This document shows positions 7,537-16,866 of a DNA stretch of 64,000 nucleotides, piece by piece. Source of the DNA: Variovorax paradoxus (GTDB lineage Bacteria; Pseudomonadota; Gammaproteobacteria; Burkholderiales; Burkholderiaceae_C); assembly GCF_902712855.1 (NCBI RefSeq), contig NZ_LR743507.1:4636001-4700000 (forward strand), given 5' to 3'. Position 1 is the first letter of the stretch. Every line of letters begins with the position of its first letter. A program made the position numbers and the translations under genes. The notes below the pieces were generated by a model that was given only the letters and a program-made list of their open reading frames with translations, was not told where the DNA came from and did not search any database.

Positions 7537-8024
7537 TTGTCTCCCAGCGGAGCGACGTCCGTAATCGGGTCAGGATTTCCCTGGATGGTTTTCTGCGCAC
7601 GGTTCGCTGCGGCCTCGGCCAGGCTGTGGACCTTCGAGAAGGCCCACTTCGGCGCGTAGCCGCACACGAGCAGCACCAGCAGGCGCAGATCTTTGGTCAC
7701 GGCCGGGAGCTCGATGCCGAACCGCTCGACGCTGGCGAACTCGTTCCAGCCCTGCACGACCACATAACCGATGACGCCGCAGATCAGCGAGACGCCAAGG
7801 TCCTTCAGCAGCAGAAGCCGCGTGTTGCCGACCAAGTTCGCGCGGCCCATCAAGTAGAGCAGCGTGCGCGCGGAGCCGCCGGCGAGTCCCGCCAAGGCCG
7901 AGATGCCCAACGACACGAAATCGTAGGCGAGCATGTCCTGCGTCAGCGAGGTGTTCGCATAGCAGATGGCGCTCCAGCAGCACAGCCAGGCGATGAAGAA
8001 GCGTTCAGGGTTCTTTTGCAGCAT
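7533..8024 (-). CDS. Holin-like membrane protein (LydA-type)
   Basis: From the ATG at 8024 the product is 163 residues. It has a short positive N-terminus (MLQKNPER) and about three or four hydrophobic segments, including FFIAWLCCWSAICYA, LGISALAGLAGG and LGVSLICGVIGYVVV. Size, topology and position immediately before the endolysin match phage holins of the LydA type, which permeabilise the inner membrane. Upstream in-frame ATG codons would add an implausible leader. Confidence 0.75.
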   Translation of the reverse strand: MLQKNPERFFIAWLCCWSAICYANTSLTQDMLAYDFVSLGISALAGLAGGSARTLLYLMGRANLVGNTRLLLLKDLGVSLICGVIGYVVVQGWNEFASVERFGIELPAVTKDLRLLVLLVCGYAPKWAFSKVHSLAEAAANRAQKTIQGNPDPITDVAPLGDK

Positions 8025-8505
8025 AGTCGCGGAGGTCCTGGGCGTTGACGGAGAAGCCGAACGCGAAAGCGAGCGACACGGAGCAAAGTGCGCGCACGAG
8101 GTAGGCGGCCCACAACAGGCCGTAGTCGAGCGGGTAGGCCTTGTAGGCGAGGAAGATCCACATGCAGCACGCGGCATATGCCGCCCACCCTGCGCACTGG
8201 CGCGGCCAGCGAAGCGAAAGTCGGCCAGGCATCACACACAGCATGAACAGGTGTGGCAACACAGCGAGAAGCGAGAAGCCGTAGACACCGACGACGATCC
8301 AGTGCGACGGCTGCACCAGCTTCGACACCGTCGAGATCAGCGAATCCGGGACCGTCAGCAGGTAGAAGATCGGCTCGCACAGCATCAATGCGAGCCCGAC
8401 CGTGAGCATGGTGGCGTAGATGCGCACCTCGGTGCGATCCTGATCACGAGGAAGGCTGAAGGCCCGCCGTGCGTACTCACGCGCTTCGTCGATGGTGTGA
8501 ATCAT
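8005..8505 (-). CDS. Four-helix phage membrane protein in the lysis operon
   Basis: The 166-residue protein starts with a soluble segment (MIHTIDEAREYARRAFSL). Four clear membrane helices follow (residues ~30-50, ~69-91, ~105-120, ~127-148). It overlaps the holin gene by 20 bp and is cotranslated with it. Possible roles are a second holin, an antiholin or a superinfection factor, but the sequence does not decide. It is not recognised as a named family. Confidence 0.7.
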   Translation of the reverse strand: MIHTIDEAREYARRAFSLPRDQDRTEVRIYATMLTVGLALMLCEPIFYLLTVPDSLISTVSKLVQPSHWIVVGVYGFSLLAVLPHLFMLCVMPGRLSLRWPRQCAGWAAYAACCMWIFLAYKAYPLDYGLLWAAYLVRALCSVSLAFAFGFSVNAQDLRDYAAKEP

Positions 8506-8515
8506 GGGCAGGCCC

Positions 8516-8929
8516 TCAGTCGAACACCGGCGCGGCCGGCAGCATCGCGATCAACTGCTCGAGCGTCGGTTCCTCGGTGTTGCCGGCCTGCACCGCCGCC
8601 ATCAGCTGGTAGCAGGCTGCATAGACCTGATCCATCCAGGTTCCGAATGCGACTCCGTCCGCGTGGAAAGGGCTCTCCGGTAGCGCTGCGCGCACCGATG
8701 CGCTCAGGATGCTGTCGTAGCCCTTGGCACGCGCGGCAGCGTTCAGGTGCGCATCGACGCCGGCCAGCAGCACCGCCGCGCGCTGCTCGAGGGTGGGCCC
8801 GGCGGGCAACGCCGGTTCGTTGTCGGCCGCCCACTCGACGAAGGCCAAGTAGTCGGCGTTCTCGGGGTCCAGCGGAATGCGCGCGTCGTCGGATTGGCGC
8901 AGGACATAGTCGGGGTAGAGGATGTACAT
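8516..8929 (-). CDS. Tail-fibre-associated hypothetical protein (assembly chaperone-like)
   Basis: The 137-residue soluble protein opens MYILYPDYVLRQSDDARIPL and is rich in helix and acidic residues. It has the size and place, directly after the tail fibre gene, of tail fibre assembly proteins. No diagnostic motif is visible, so the role is inferred from position. Confidence 0.6.
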   Translation of the reverse strand: MYILYPDYVLRQSDDARIPLDPENADYLAFVEWAADNEPALPAGPTLEQRAAVLLAGVDAHLNAAARAKGYDSILSASVRAALPESPFHADGVAFGTWMDQVYAACYQLMAAVQAGNTEEPTLEQLIAMLPAAPVFD

Positions 8930-8932
8930 GGC

Positions 8933-9790
8933 TCAGAGCTCCGCAGAGGCAGAAGTAAGAAAGTCAAAGGCGAAAGAGTCACCCGCCGAGGAACTCGAAA
9001 GCTCGAGCCGGAATCCCCGGATAGTCGCGGCGACATATGAAAACGTCGCCGCGTTTCCAGCAGAACCCGCCGTGAACGTCGCAACGGTCGGTGTAGCTCG
9101 CATCACGACCGGAAGGTTCACTTGAGCCGATGCACCTTGGCCAGCACCCGTCGCAAAGAAACGCACGCCCGTGTAGACCAGCTGGAAGTACCGGCGGCAC
9201 AGCAACTCTTCGAAAGACACCGGCCGGCGCTCGAAGGGCGTGGGAACAGTGCCGAGTTCGAACTGCGCCTGGCCGACTGCGCCAACGAATTTCACGGTCA
9301 CGTTCGTGTTCGCTGGCAACGAAGCGGTATTCCCGCCATTGGTGATGGCAGCGCCATTGACCGTAGCGGTTGCGGCGCCGGTCCAGCTCAGGGTGTAGAC
9401 GCCGCCCACAATGTTGGCACCCTCGATGACCTGCTCACCCCCGCTTGCTGGGAAGGTGACAGTGCGATCAGGCGAGGCCGCCCCGAATGTCGCGTTTTGC
9501 CCCGACGTAGGGATGCGCCAACGATCCAGCGTGTACTGGTTCGCGCCAGTCGTGTTCGCACCCGAAACGTAGGCCCGCTGGTTGATGGCGAAATTCCCAT
9601 TGATCAGCAGATTTCGGAAGCTGATCACCGGACCGATGCCGAGGGCGACGCGCGCCTCCGCTGCGTTTCCGGTCGCGCCCAACAGCCCGGTGACGTAGTC
9701 CCACAGTGCACCGATGGCCGTGCGGAACGTGGCATTCGACGGGTTCGGGTAGGTGTCGGCCAAGCCGGTTCTTGCGGGAGGTGCTGCCAT
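8933..9790 (-). CDS. Tail fibre / receptor-binding protein
   Basis: The 285-residue protein starts with a short adaptor (TGLADTYPNPSNATFRTAIGALWDYV). It then carries the phage fibre motif FRNLLINGNFAINQRAYVSG (residues ~57-76) and a beta-rich glycine/threonine/alanine C-terminal body. It likely forms the trimeric distal fibre that contacts the cell surface. A terminator-like hairpin precedes its ribosome-binding site, setting it apart from gpJ upstream. Confidence 0.85.
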   Translation of the reverse strand: MAAPPARTGLADTYPNPSNATFRTAIGALWDYVTGLLGATGNAAEARVALGIGPVISFRNLLINGNFAINQRAYVSGANTTGANQYTLDRWRIPTSGQNATFGAASPDRTVTFPASGGEQVIEGANIVGGVYTLSWTGAATATVNGAAITNGGNTASLPANTNVTVKFVGAVGQAQFELGTVPTPFERRPVSFEELLCRRYFQLVYTGVRFFATGAGQGASAQVNLPVVMRATPTVATFTAGSAGNAATFSYVAATIRGFRLELSSSSAGDSFAFDFLTSASAEL

Positions 9791-9809
9791 GATTTGCCTT
9801 TCGGAAATG

Positions 9810-9832
9810 AAAAAGGCCGCCCGAAGGCGGCC
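9810..9832 (-). terminator. Hairpin with T-run between gpJ and tail fibre genes
   Basis: GGCCGCC (9815-9821), loop CGAA and GGCGGCC (9826-9832) form a strong stem. On the minus strand it is followed by TTTTTC, the form of an intrinsic terminator. The fibre gene must be read through it or have its own promoter. A partial terminator that lowers fibre expression is likely. Confidence 0.75.
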
Positions 9833-9853
9833 CGAAGGTCGAAGCGATGAGGA

Positions 9854-12800
9854 CTAGTAGCCCTTGAGGGTGATATCTGCGGTGGCGCCCGATACGGCGA
9901 CGCCGGCCGCATTCAATAGCCGGATGACTGGCGCCAGCGGCAAAGTCTTCGTGATCTCTGGGGTGCGCGCCCCGCTGCCGTTGGCTTGGATGGTTGCCTG
10001 CACGGTCTTGATCGAAGTGAAGTTCTTCGTGTAGGGGATGGTTGTCCCCCCTGAGGAAACCGCCAGGTCCGGGATCTCTTCTTCCAGATCGGGCGCATCG
10101 ATCGTCAGCACCATCTCTTCCAGGATGCCGCGGTCAACGCCGGCGCCGATGGTCACGCGGAATTGGTAGACCTCGTTCGCAGCAATGAGCTGGCCCGGCC
10201 ACGGCTGCCATGCACCGGGACCGTCGTAGAACGGGTCTGCATCCGGCCCGTACATCGGATCGTTGTCGGCACCGTAGAGAGAGCCCGGGCCTGACAACCG
10301 GAAATCGATGTGCAAGTCCGTGCCCTGCGTCTGCGTGTTCAGGGTCATGATCGACCCAGCCAGCGCAGAAGAGATCGAAATCTCCGTGGTCACGTAGACC
10401 ATCTGCCCATACGCGCCGATGTCGTAGAAGGGATCGAGGTCGGCGCCATAGAAGCTCTGGTCGTCCGTGCCGTAGAGCGAGTCGAGCGCATCGGCCGATG
10501 GCTTCCCGCCCACCAGGGTCCATCCGCTTTGCTCTCCCGGTTGCGCCGGCCACCCGAGGGCGTCGAAGTCCCACTGCTCGATGATGTTGGCGATCGGCGG
10601 GTCGCCCAGGTTCATCACGATGTTGGCCGTAGCCGCAGACTGGTTCCCGCTGGTGTCCTGGGCCTTGCCCATGATGGTCACCACGCCGCCCGGCCGCGTC
10701 ACCAAGTCGTAAGGACTTTCGGTGATCAGCCCGTTGTGCAGCAGGGCTGCGCTGTTCCAGTCGGTGTTGTTGCCGTACTGAAATCTGAAGACGAAGCCGG
10801 CCAGGTCAGGCACACGCCGCGGCATCGTCCAAGAGAGCACGCTGCCTGAGACCGTGAGGTTCTCGATGTTGGGCGGCGGCTCGGTCTTGCCGATGACCTG
10901 GTGCTGAACCTGCTGTCCCCAGTCGCTCACCGCGAGGCTGTTGCGCGTGCGCAGGCGAACGAGGATCAGCGCCAAGTCCTCCACGCCAGTGAACTTCACC
11001 TCGGTCGCTTCCCCCGGTGCAAGCACGCTGATCCAGCCGCCATCAGGCAGAACACGGTATTGCAGTTCGACCTGGCCGCCCTGCACGATCGACTGGTCGG
11101 CGATGGGCGCCCAGGTCACGCGCACGCCATTGACGATCGTCCCGTCGCTCTGAATGACCAGCTCACCTTCGCCGCTGCTGATCGACAGCAGCGTCGGGGG
11201 ATTGATGTCCCACGGCTTGGGCAAGCCGGTGTTGGGCGCATAGCCACCCGGCAGGAAGCCTGCGCCCCAGGTGAAGATCGCCGCCGTGGTTTCCTTCAGC
11301 GTCAACTGCACCAAGCCCTCGGGCGAGAACGTGCGAGCCATGACGCGAAACTCTTTGTTCACCCAGCCATATCGGGCAAGAGTCAACGTCACGCCGTCGA
11401 AGAGCTCGAGCGGGTAGGCCGACATCTTGAAAGGCAGCGAAACCGTCAGCGGGTCCCGGCTGTCGCGCAGCATGATCCCGGCGATGTGATACGCCTGCCC
11501 GGCATAGAACACCGCAGGCATCGTGACTTCCTGCGACAGCTCTGCGCCGTCGGCCGCGACCAGTGCATCAGCGCGGAATGGCGTGATCGGAGTTTCGACG
11601 TAGTTGGCCGCCTGGTCCCAGATCCGGATCGCCACCGTATTGAACTTCTCGTTGCGCGGCTGGTGGGGGCTGATCGTGATGCCGCTTTGGCTTTCCGAAC
11701 CGTCATTGCTTCGCTGCACGACGGCCAAGTCTCGGTCGGTCAGGCTCATCACCGGCAGCTGGTACACCCCGGCACGCACGAAGAACTCGCCGGCAGCGTA
11801 GGCCCATTCCCCGCCCATGGCCTGCGCCAGGTCGTCGAGCACGTCGCGCGTGGCGGTGCCAAACGGAAACACTGAGGCGCCCCGGTACAAGCGGACCACG
11901 GTGCCAGGGATGTAGTCGATCGTGTCGTCGCATGCGTTGGCCGCGGCGATGATGCGCGTGTCCTCTGCTGGCGTGAACCCAGTGCGCTTGCCGAATTGGG
12001 GATGCTGCAGCACATGCCGCATCAGGAGCGCGGGATTCTCCGAGAACTCCGTCAGACCCGTGCGGGTGTCGAGCACCTTTGCGCCGCGAAGCTGAACCGT
12101 CACCGTCGGAATACCAGACGGCAAAGCCGTGTCGTTGTATGCGAACTGGCAAACCAGGTAGGCGACGCCGGACACACGGTGGTCTGGCGTCCACACTCCC
12201 GGCAGCATTGCCACCAGCGCAGGATCTGCCTGCTGCCCCGGAGCGCCGAGGTGCCAGCGGATGTTGACGAAGGAATTGAACCCCGAGTACTGGTAGTGAA
12301 CGCGGGCGGTCCAGCCTGGCAGTGGCTCCTTGATGGTCACGACACGTCCGCTGACCGTGCAATCCAGTGCGTGGCTGCCGACTCCGCCAGGAGCAACTTC
12401 GCTGGCCGAGACGGAGCCGGGAACTGGATCGTAGTCGAGCGTCACGGTCAGCATGCCGAATGGCACGTCCTTGTCCGCACTCAGCGTGGCTGCCCGGCCG
12501 TAGGGCGCCGTCGTCACCTGCCCGCCGCTGTTGATGTCGACTGGCTGGTCGTTCAGATAGACCTGCTCGATGCCGTCGATCTCGTGCTCGGCCACGGCGA
12601 TGCACATGATGAACAGCTCTTTGTACTGACCGACGCTGGTCTTGAAGAAGACGTGACCACCTTTCCGAACCCGGCCCAGCACCAGTTCGCGCTGCACCAC
12701 GGTGCCCGGCACGTTGGCCAGGCGGTCGACCTGAGCCGCATCGAACTGAGCCCTTGCCACGCGCTCTGCCTTGCGCTTCTGGTAGCTGCTCAGCGCCAAC

Positions 12801-12901
12801 GTACCTACGATCGAGATGGCATAGGCAGCGAAAGTCACTGCGGCCGTAATCGTTCCGCCAGTGAAAACCGCTGCCAACCCGTATGCAATTGCTTGTGGCA
12901 T
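9854..12901 (-). CDS. Tail tip / host-specificity protein (gpJ-like)
   Basis: The 1015-residue protein lies at the end of the tail genes. It has a hydrophobic N-terminal segment, a beta-rich hub region (VVQRELVLGRVRKGGHVFF...), fibronectin-like and immunoglobulin-like segments in the middle (VSDWGQQVQHQVIGKTEPPP), and a C-terminal receptor-proximal part. Two copies of an aspartate/tyrosine motif of the type YG-x-D-x-DPFYD (around 10425-10485 and 10228-10285) are unusual. gpJ-type proteins form the central tip and contact the receptor. It overlaps the upstream gene by one base (TAATG). Confidence 0.88.
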   Translation of the reverse strand: MPQAIAYGLAAVFTGGTITAAVTFAAYAISIVGTLALSSYQKRKAERVARAQFDAAQVDRLANVPGTVVQRELVLGRVRKGGHVFFKTSVGQYKELFIMCIAVAEHEIDGIEQVYLNDQPVDINSGGQVTTAPYGRAATLSADKDVPFGMLTVTLDYDPVPGSVSASEVAPGGVGSHALDCTVSGRVVTIKEPLPGWTARVHYQYSGFNSFVNIRWHLGAPGQQADPALVAMLPGVWTPDHRVSGVAYLVCQFAYNDTALPSGIPTVTVQLRGAKVLDTRTGLTEFSENPALLMRHVLQHPQFGKRTGFTPAEDTRIIAAANACDDTIDYIPGTVVRLYRGASVFPFGTATRDVLDDLAQAMGGEWAYAAGEFFVRAGVYQLPVMSLTDRDLAVVQRSNDGSESQSGITISPHQPRNEKFNTVAIRIWDQAANYVETPITPFRADALVAADGAELSQEVTMPAVFYAGQAYHIAGIMLRDSRDPLTVSLPFKMSAYPLELFDGVTLTLARYGWVNKEFRVMARTFSPEGLVQLTLKETTAAIFTWGAGFLPGGYAPNTGLPKPWDINPPTLLSISSGEGELVIQSDGTIVNGVRVTWAPIADQSIVQGGQVELQYRVLPDGGWISVLAPGEATEVKFTGVEDLALILVRLRTRNSLAVSDWGQQVQHQVIGKTEPPPNIENLTVSGSVLSWTMPRRVPDLAGFVFRFQYGNNTDWNSAALLHNGLITESPYDLVTRPGGVVTIMGKAQDTSGNQSAATANIVMNLGDPPIANIIEQWDFDALGWPAQPGEQSGWTLVGGKPSADALDSLYGTDDQSFYGADLDPFYDIGAYGQMVYVTTEISISSALAGSIMTLNTQTQGTDLHIDFRLSGPGSLYGADNDPMYGPDADPFYDGPGAWQPWPGQLIAANEVYQFRVTIGAGVDRGILEEMVLTIDAPDLEEEIPDLAVSSGGTTIPYTKNFTSIKTVQATIQANGSGARTPEITKTLPLAPVIRLLNAAGVAVSGATADITLKGY

Positions 12902-13296
12902 TAGATCTTCCAGGCCGCAAGTGCGGCTTCCATGCCCAAGGCGACCATGCCAAGTTCTCCCGGCGCCATGACGTTCACGCCATTGCAGATGCCCAGCATT
13001 TCCCGGTCTTCGTTCAGCACCAGAACGACATCCCCGACGCTTGCCAGCAAAGGGGAAACGGATGTGCCAAGGTATTCGGACGCCAGCGCCTGCAGGCCGC
13101 CGGCCTCAGCAACCCTCCGCATCGCCCCGAACTCGCTGTCGTAGGGCTCAACCGATGCCATGGGGTTCACGCCCGTGATCGCCTCAACACCGGCTGCGGC
13201 GAAGGTGCAGCAGTCGTTCGAGCCCCATGCAAAGGGCATCCTTGCGCGCGCCTTGCCGAACTCGGAAAAGCGCTTTTGCCAGTCGGGTAGCTTCAT
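12901..13296 (-). CDS. Tail tip assembly protein, DUF6950-like (gpK position)
   Basis: The 131-residue protein opens KLPDWQKRFSEFGKARARMP and has FAWGSNDCCTFAAAGVEA, a Cys-centred motif like that of NlpC/P60-type tail proteins. It sits between a minor tail gene and gpJ, the place of lambda gpK/gpI. The catalytic His/acid residues are not clear, so peptidase activity is uncertain. Confidence 0.72.
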   Translation of the reverse strand: MKLPDWQKRFSEFGKARARMPFAWGSNDCCTFAAAGVEAITGVNPMASVEPYDSEFGAMRRVAEAGGLQALASEYLGTSVSPLLASVGDVVLVLNEDREMLGICNGVNVMAPGELGMVALGMEAALAAWKI

Positions 13297-13871
13297 CAGC
13301 GGCTATCGATGTAGTACTGCTTGGTGGGCCAGACGATGGGCACGTTCGCCTGAGAGACGATGTATTCGAAGGCCCTGTCACCGGGGTAGAGAAACCGCTG
13401 GTCAGCATCGCTGGTGGTCAGCGAGGTCCCGCGCAGAAGATCAACAGCCGTGCTCTCTGCCGTCACCGCAATGGAGCACGTATTCCCGTCTTCCTGAATG
13501 CTCATCGTGTCGATAAGTCCGGTCCAATCGAGCGGTGCATCGAGCACCTGGGCGCCCGAGACGATGGCGAGGCGAATCGAAATCGGGGTGCCCTGAACGA
13601 TGGTGGAATCTGCAAGGGCGAGAGCAAGGTTCTCTATCGGAACGCCCGACATCTCGAACTGCAGCCCCTTGATCTCCCCAGGGGAGTCTTCGATGGGGCT
13701 GATCGAGCCGAGCCCCGCCGCGCCCATGTAGGTCACCCCGCCATAAACAAGCGGCAAATTCCAGTTGTTGAGAGCAATGGGCAGACCTGGGAACCCCATG
13801 TAAACCAGCTGCGCAATGGCCAACTGGGCAGCACTCATAGCCGCCAGCGCCGGTCCCGCGATGATTCTCAC
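13296..13871 (-). CDS. Minor tail protein
   Basis: The 191-residue beta-rich protein contains LVYMGFPGLPIALNNWNLPL, then GSISPIEDSPGEIKGL. It overlaps its neighbours by 1 and 4 bp. Its order after the tape measure and before the gpK-like gene suggests a baseplate or tail-tip component comparable to DUF2163-type hub proteins. The family call is tentative. Confidence 0.65.
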   Translation of the reverse strand: MRIIAGPALAAMSAAQLAIAQLVYMGFPGLPIALNNWNLPLVYGGVTYMGAAGLGSISPIEDSPGEIKGLQFEMSGVPIENLALALADSTIVQGTPISIRLAIVSGAQVLDAPLDWTGLIDTMSIQEDGNTCSIAVTAESTAVDLLRGTSLTTSDADQRFLYPGDRAFEYIVSQANVPIVWPTKQYYIDSR

Positions 13872-14467
13872 GAGACCGCCTCCACGAAATCAATTGACAC
13901 TTCGGTCGCGTACCCCGGGATGTACTGCACAGCAGATTGCGAGGACTGGCGAAAAAGCGCTGTCGGCTTGTCCCAGACAACCTGCGAGCCACTGGCTGCC
14001 GCTACTCTTGAACGGTTGACCACGTCGATGTTCATTGCTCCAGAGCCATTGGCGACTACGTCTTTCGCCACTTGGAATAGCTGGCCACCAACGCCAACCA
14101 TGTCACCGGCAAGCAGCGTCGCCCCCGCCGTCGTCGTCACTTGGATGTTCGGATCGCCGACGAACAAGGGTGCCCCTACTGCAACGACTGGACTGCCACG
14201 CATCGTTCCCCGCGGCACCTTGCGGATCCAGTGGAAAAGCGCCACCGTGTTCGTCATGCCTCGAAGCGACGCAATGAATGCCTCGACTCGCGCCGCATCA
14301 GCAAACTTACGGTTCGGCAGGCTCAGAGAGACCAACCACCGGTCGTTCCCCATGTCGATGACCTGCTCACTGCCGCCGAATGGAGATGCGAAGGCGCGCT
14401 GATTCGTCTGCAGGCGCATGCTGAACGAGTTCGGGCAGAAGCCGGCCGGGAGTGCAATCAGGCTCAT
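13868..14467 (-). CDS. Minor tail protein downstream of tape measure
   Basis: The 199-residue protein (MSLIALPAGFCPNSFSMRLQTNQ...) is beta-rich with WLVSLSLPNRKF near residue 45. It follows the tape measure gene with a 4-bp overlap, the usual place of the distal tail or gpM-like protein. No stronger motif is seen. Confidence 0.65.
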   Translation of the reverse strand: MSLIALPAGFCPNSFSMRLQTNQRAFASPFGGSEQVIDMGNDRWLVSLSLPNRKFADAARVEAFIASLRGMTNTVALFHWIRKVPRGTMRGSPVVAVGAPLFVGDPNIQVTTTAGATLLAGDMVGVGGQLFQVAKDVVANGSGAMNIDVVNRSRVAAASGSQVVWDKPTALFRQSSQSAVQYIPGYATEVSIDFVEAVS

Positions 14468-16866
14468 TGCGACAGACTCCCTGCGAATCGCTGGCTGCGG
14501 CCGATCCGCGATGCGGTCTGTGCTTGTGACGCGGCAATGGCTTGCTTGACCATGCTGACGCTGGCCACGTCGCCGACAGTGAAGTTGTAGACGGTGGTGC
14601 CGCCGGAGGATGGATCACCGAGCGCATGGTTCGGGATGATCTTTCCCGCCGTGTTCGGCGTGAAGAGTTCAGGCCCTCGCTCACCCACAAGGTACGTGCC
14701 GCCGGCACCAACAGGGCCGCCAGTGGCGCGAGTGCCTGCAAGCCCCTGGATGAATGTGTCGAAGACGCCCATTTCCGCGGAACTCGGTCCGCTGCTGCCG
14801 CCGCCGAGCCGGCTGCTGAGCAAGCCGGCCAGCGGGCCGGTGATCTGCTGCTTGATGACGATGCGGGCTATGTCGCTCAGGATCGAATCCACCAGGCTCT
14901 TGAAGTCCAGTTTGCCGGTCTTCACGAAATTGACCAGTGCATCTTCCATCCCGCCGAAAGCGCGCGTGACGGCCTCCTCGGTCTGCTTGAAAACATTCTG
15001 CGACTCGTCGAAGTAGTTGCGTGCGCCCTCCGAGATCCCTAGCGCGAACGACTTCTGTCTCAGTTCGATTTGAGCGTAGTAGTCCTTGTAGCTGTCGATC
15101 GACTTTTTCTGGAACTCCTGAATCAGCGCAAGCTCACGCTCGTAGTCGGCCTGGCGGCCGGCAAACTTCCCGTTCCTGTTGTCCCGCTCGAGGTCCTGGC
15201 GCTTCTGGTCGTAGGTCTGTTCGATCTGGTTCAGCGCGGATGCCAGGTCACGGCTCTTCGTGCCCTGCCCCATACCAGTGACCTCGAGTTCGCGCGCCCG
15301 GTTCGTCACGTCGAGGAACGACTGTGCCGCCTCTCGCGCATCGACGAAGGCCTTGGCGATCTTGCTTGCCGAATCGGTCGCCTGGATGTCCAACACCTTC
15401 AGGTTCGCCGCGGAATTCGCGCGGGCCTTGTCGAGGTCTGCGATGGCGTCCTTCAGCTTTCGCTGGTTGTCGATCGCGTCCTTGCCGGTCAGCCGGCCCT
15501 GCTCTTGTTGGAGTCGGTCGACGGCCTTCTGCAAGCTCTCCTGCTCTAGCCGGTCGCCTTCGACCTGCAGCTTGCGCCGCTCCTCGAAGTAGTCAGCCTC
15601 GCTGATCAGGTTTGCCGAGCGCTGCGCCGAAAGGATCTTCTCGCGGTTGTCGTAGGCATTCGTGAGCGCAGCCGTGCCCTTCTTGATGTCCTCGAGGTCA
15701 GCGGCAAGTTGAGCCTTGGCCTCTTGCTCGGCGCTGTTGTCCTTCTTTCCGGAACCGGTTTTCGGAGGCGCCGTGGCGGTCAGCACAGGCTTGATGCCGG
15801 TGATGGCGCCGGCAAAATTGAGCATCCCGCCAAGTCCAGCCGGGTCCACGGCCGCCACGTTCTGCCCTACTGACATCACTCTCGCCTGAAACGCGTCGAG
15901 TTCTTTCCGAGCTCTCTTCCCGTCCTCCTTTACCGCTTCGCTGATGGCCGTATAGCCGCTGAAATCCATTCGAATCAGCGCATCAAGCTGAGCAATCACA
16001 GATGCGATTTCTCGTGCTACACCTAGGAAAACGAAGCCCACATCAGAGCCAACGACAGCGAGCGTCTGAAACACGACGGTCGCAGCCTTCACTGTGCCGC
16101 TCAGAACATCGGTCACCACTTCCACCGTTGCTTGATTCTTCGCGAGGTCCGAGAAGAGTTCTAGAGCGGCCTGCAAAGAAGGGATCAGCCCTGCGACCTG
16201 TTGTTGCGTGAACGCAGTGAACTCTCCTCGGAGACGCGCTGTCGCCTTCGAGAAGTCGTCGGCAGCGGCGATTTGGTCAGCAGTCAGTTTGACTTGCCGC
16301 TCGCCGCCTTCCGCCAGGTCGTGGAGGAACGGAAGCAGTTCCGCACCGGCCTTGCCGAACAGGGAGACAGCGATTGCCGTCTTCCCAGCGCCGTCAGCGA
16401 AGTTGTCCAGGGCTTTGGCCACGGCGTCCATCTGCTCCACCGGGGACAGCTTCTTGAACGAGTCGAACTCGAGGCCAATGTCCTTCAGTGCCGTCCCCAC
16501 CGCCTTCGATTCGTCGTCGGTCTTGGCGAGCGACGACGTGAGCTTGATGGATGCCGCGGCGAAGGTGTCTGCGCTGGTGCCAGACAGCGTCAGCGCCATC
16601 TGCAAGGTGGCGATCTGCTCGGCCGAATCGCCAATCTTGTCGGACAGGTCCTTGAAGCTGGCGATCGCTTCTACGTTTCTACTGACCACCGCTGCCGTCC
16701 CGACAGCCAGCAAGCCAAGCGCCGCCCCGACAGCGGCTCCTGCCTTCGTGACAGCGGCTTCAATCTCCTTGGCGCGCTTCTCCGCCAGCTTCGCCGAACG
16801 GTTCATGTCCGCTTCGAACGAGCCGGTGCGCGCGAGCAGGTCGACTGTGATGGTGCCGATGGTCAT
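14464..16866 (-). CDS. Tail tape measure protein
   Basis: The 800-residue protein has an N-terminal coiled coil (EADMNRSAKLAEKRAKEIEA), a glycine/alanine hydrophobic patch (residues ~43-62), a long central region of charged coiled coils, and the C-terminal motif GGTYLVGERGPELFTPNTAG. That motif is common in tape measure proteins. The length would set a tail of roughly 120 nm at 0.15 nm per residue. The C-terminus holds NFTVGDVA, which recurs in the small membrane protein at 31321-31512. Confidence 0.93.
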   Translation of the reverse strand: MTIGTITVDLLARTGSFEADMNRSAKLAEKRAKEIEAAVTKAGAAVGAALGLLAVGTAAVVSRNVEAIASFKDLSDKIGDSAEQIATLQMALTLSGTSADTFAAASIKLTSSLAKTDDESKAVGTALKDIGLEFDSFKKLSPVEQMDAVAKALDNFADGAGKTAIAVSLFGKAGAELLPFLHDLAEGGERQVKLTADQIAAADDFSKATARLRGEFTAFTQQQVAGLIPSLQAALELFSDLAKNQATVEVVTDVLSGTVKAATVVFQTLAVVGSDVGFVFLGVAREIASVIAQLDALIRMDFSGYTAISEAVKEDGKRARKELDAFQARVMSVGQNVAAVDPAGLGGMLNFAGAITGIKPVLTATAPPKTGSGKKDNSAEQEAKAQLAADLEDIKKGTAALTNAYDNREKILSAQRSANLISEADYFEERRKLQVEGDRLEQESLQKAVDRLQQEQGRLTGKDAIDNQRKLKDAIADLDKARANSAANLKVLDIQATDSASKIAKAFVDAREAAQSFLDVTNRARELEVTGMGQGTKSRDLASALNQIEQTYDQKRQDLERDNRNGKFAGRQADYERELALIQEFQKKSIDSYKDYYAQIELRQKSFALGISEGARNYFDESQNVFKQTEEAVTRAFGGMEDALVNFVKTGKLDFKSLVDSILSDIARIVIKQQITGPLAGLLSSRLGGGSSGPSSAEMGVFDTFIQGLAGTRATGGPVGAGGTYLVGERGPELFTPNTAGKIIPNHALGDPSSGGTTVYNFTVGDVASVSMVKQAIAASQAQTASRIGRSQRFAGSLSQ

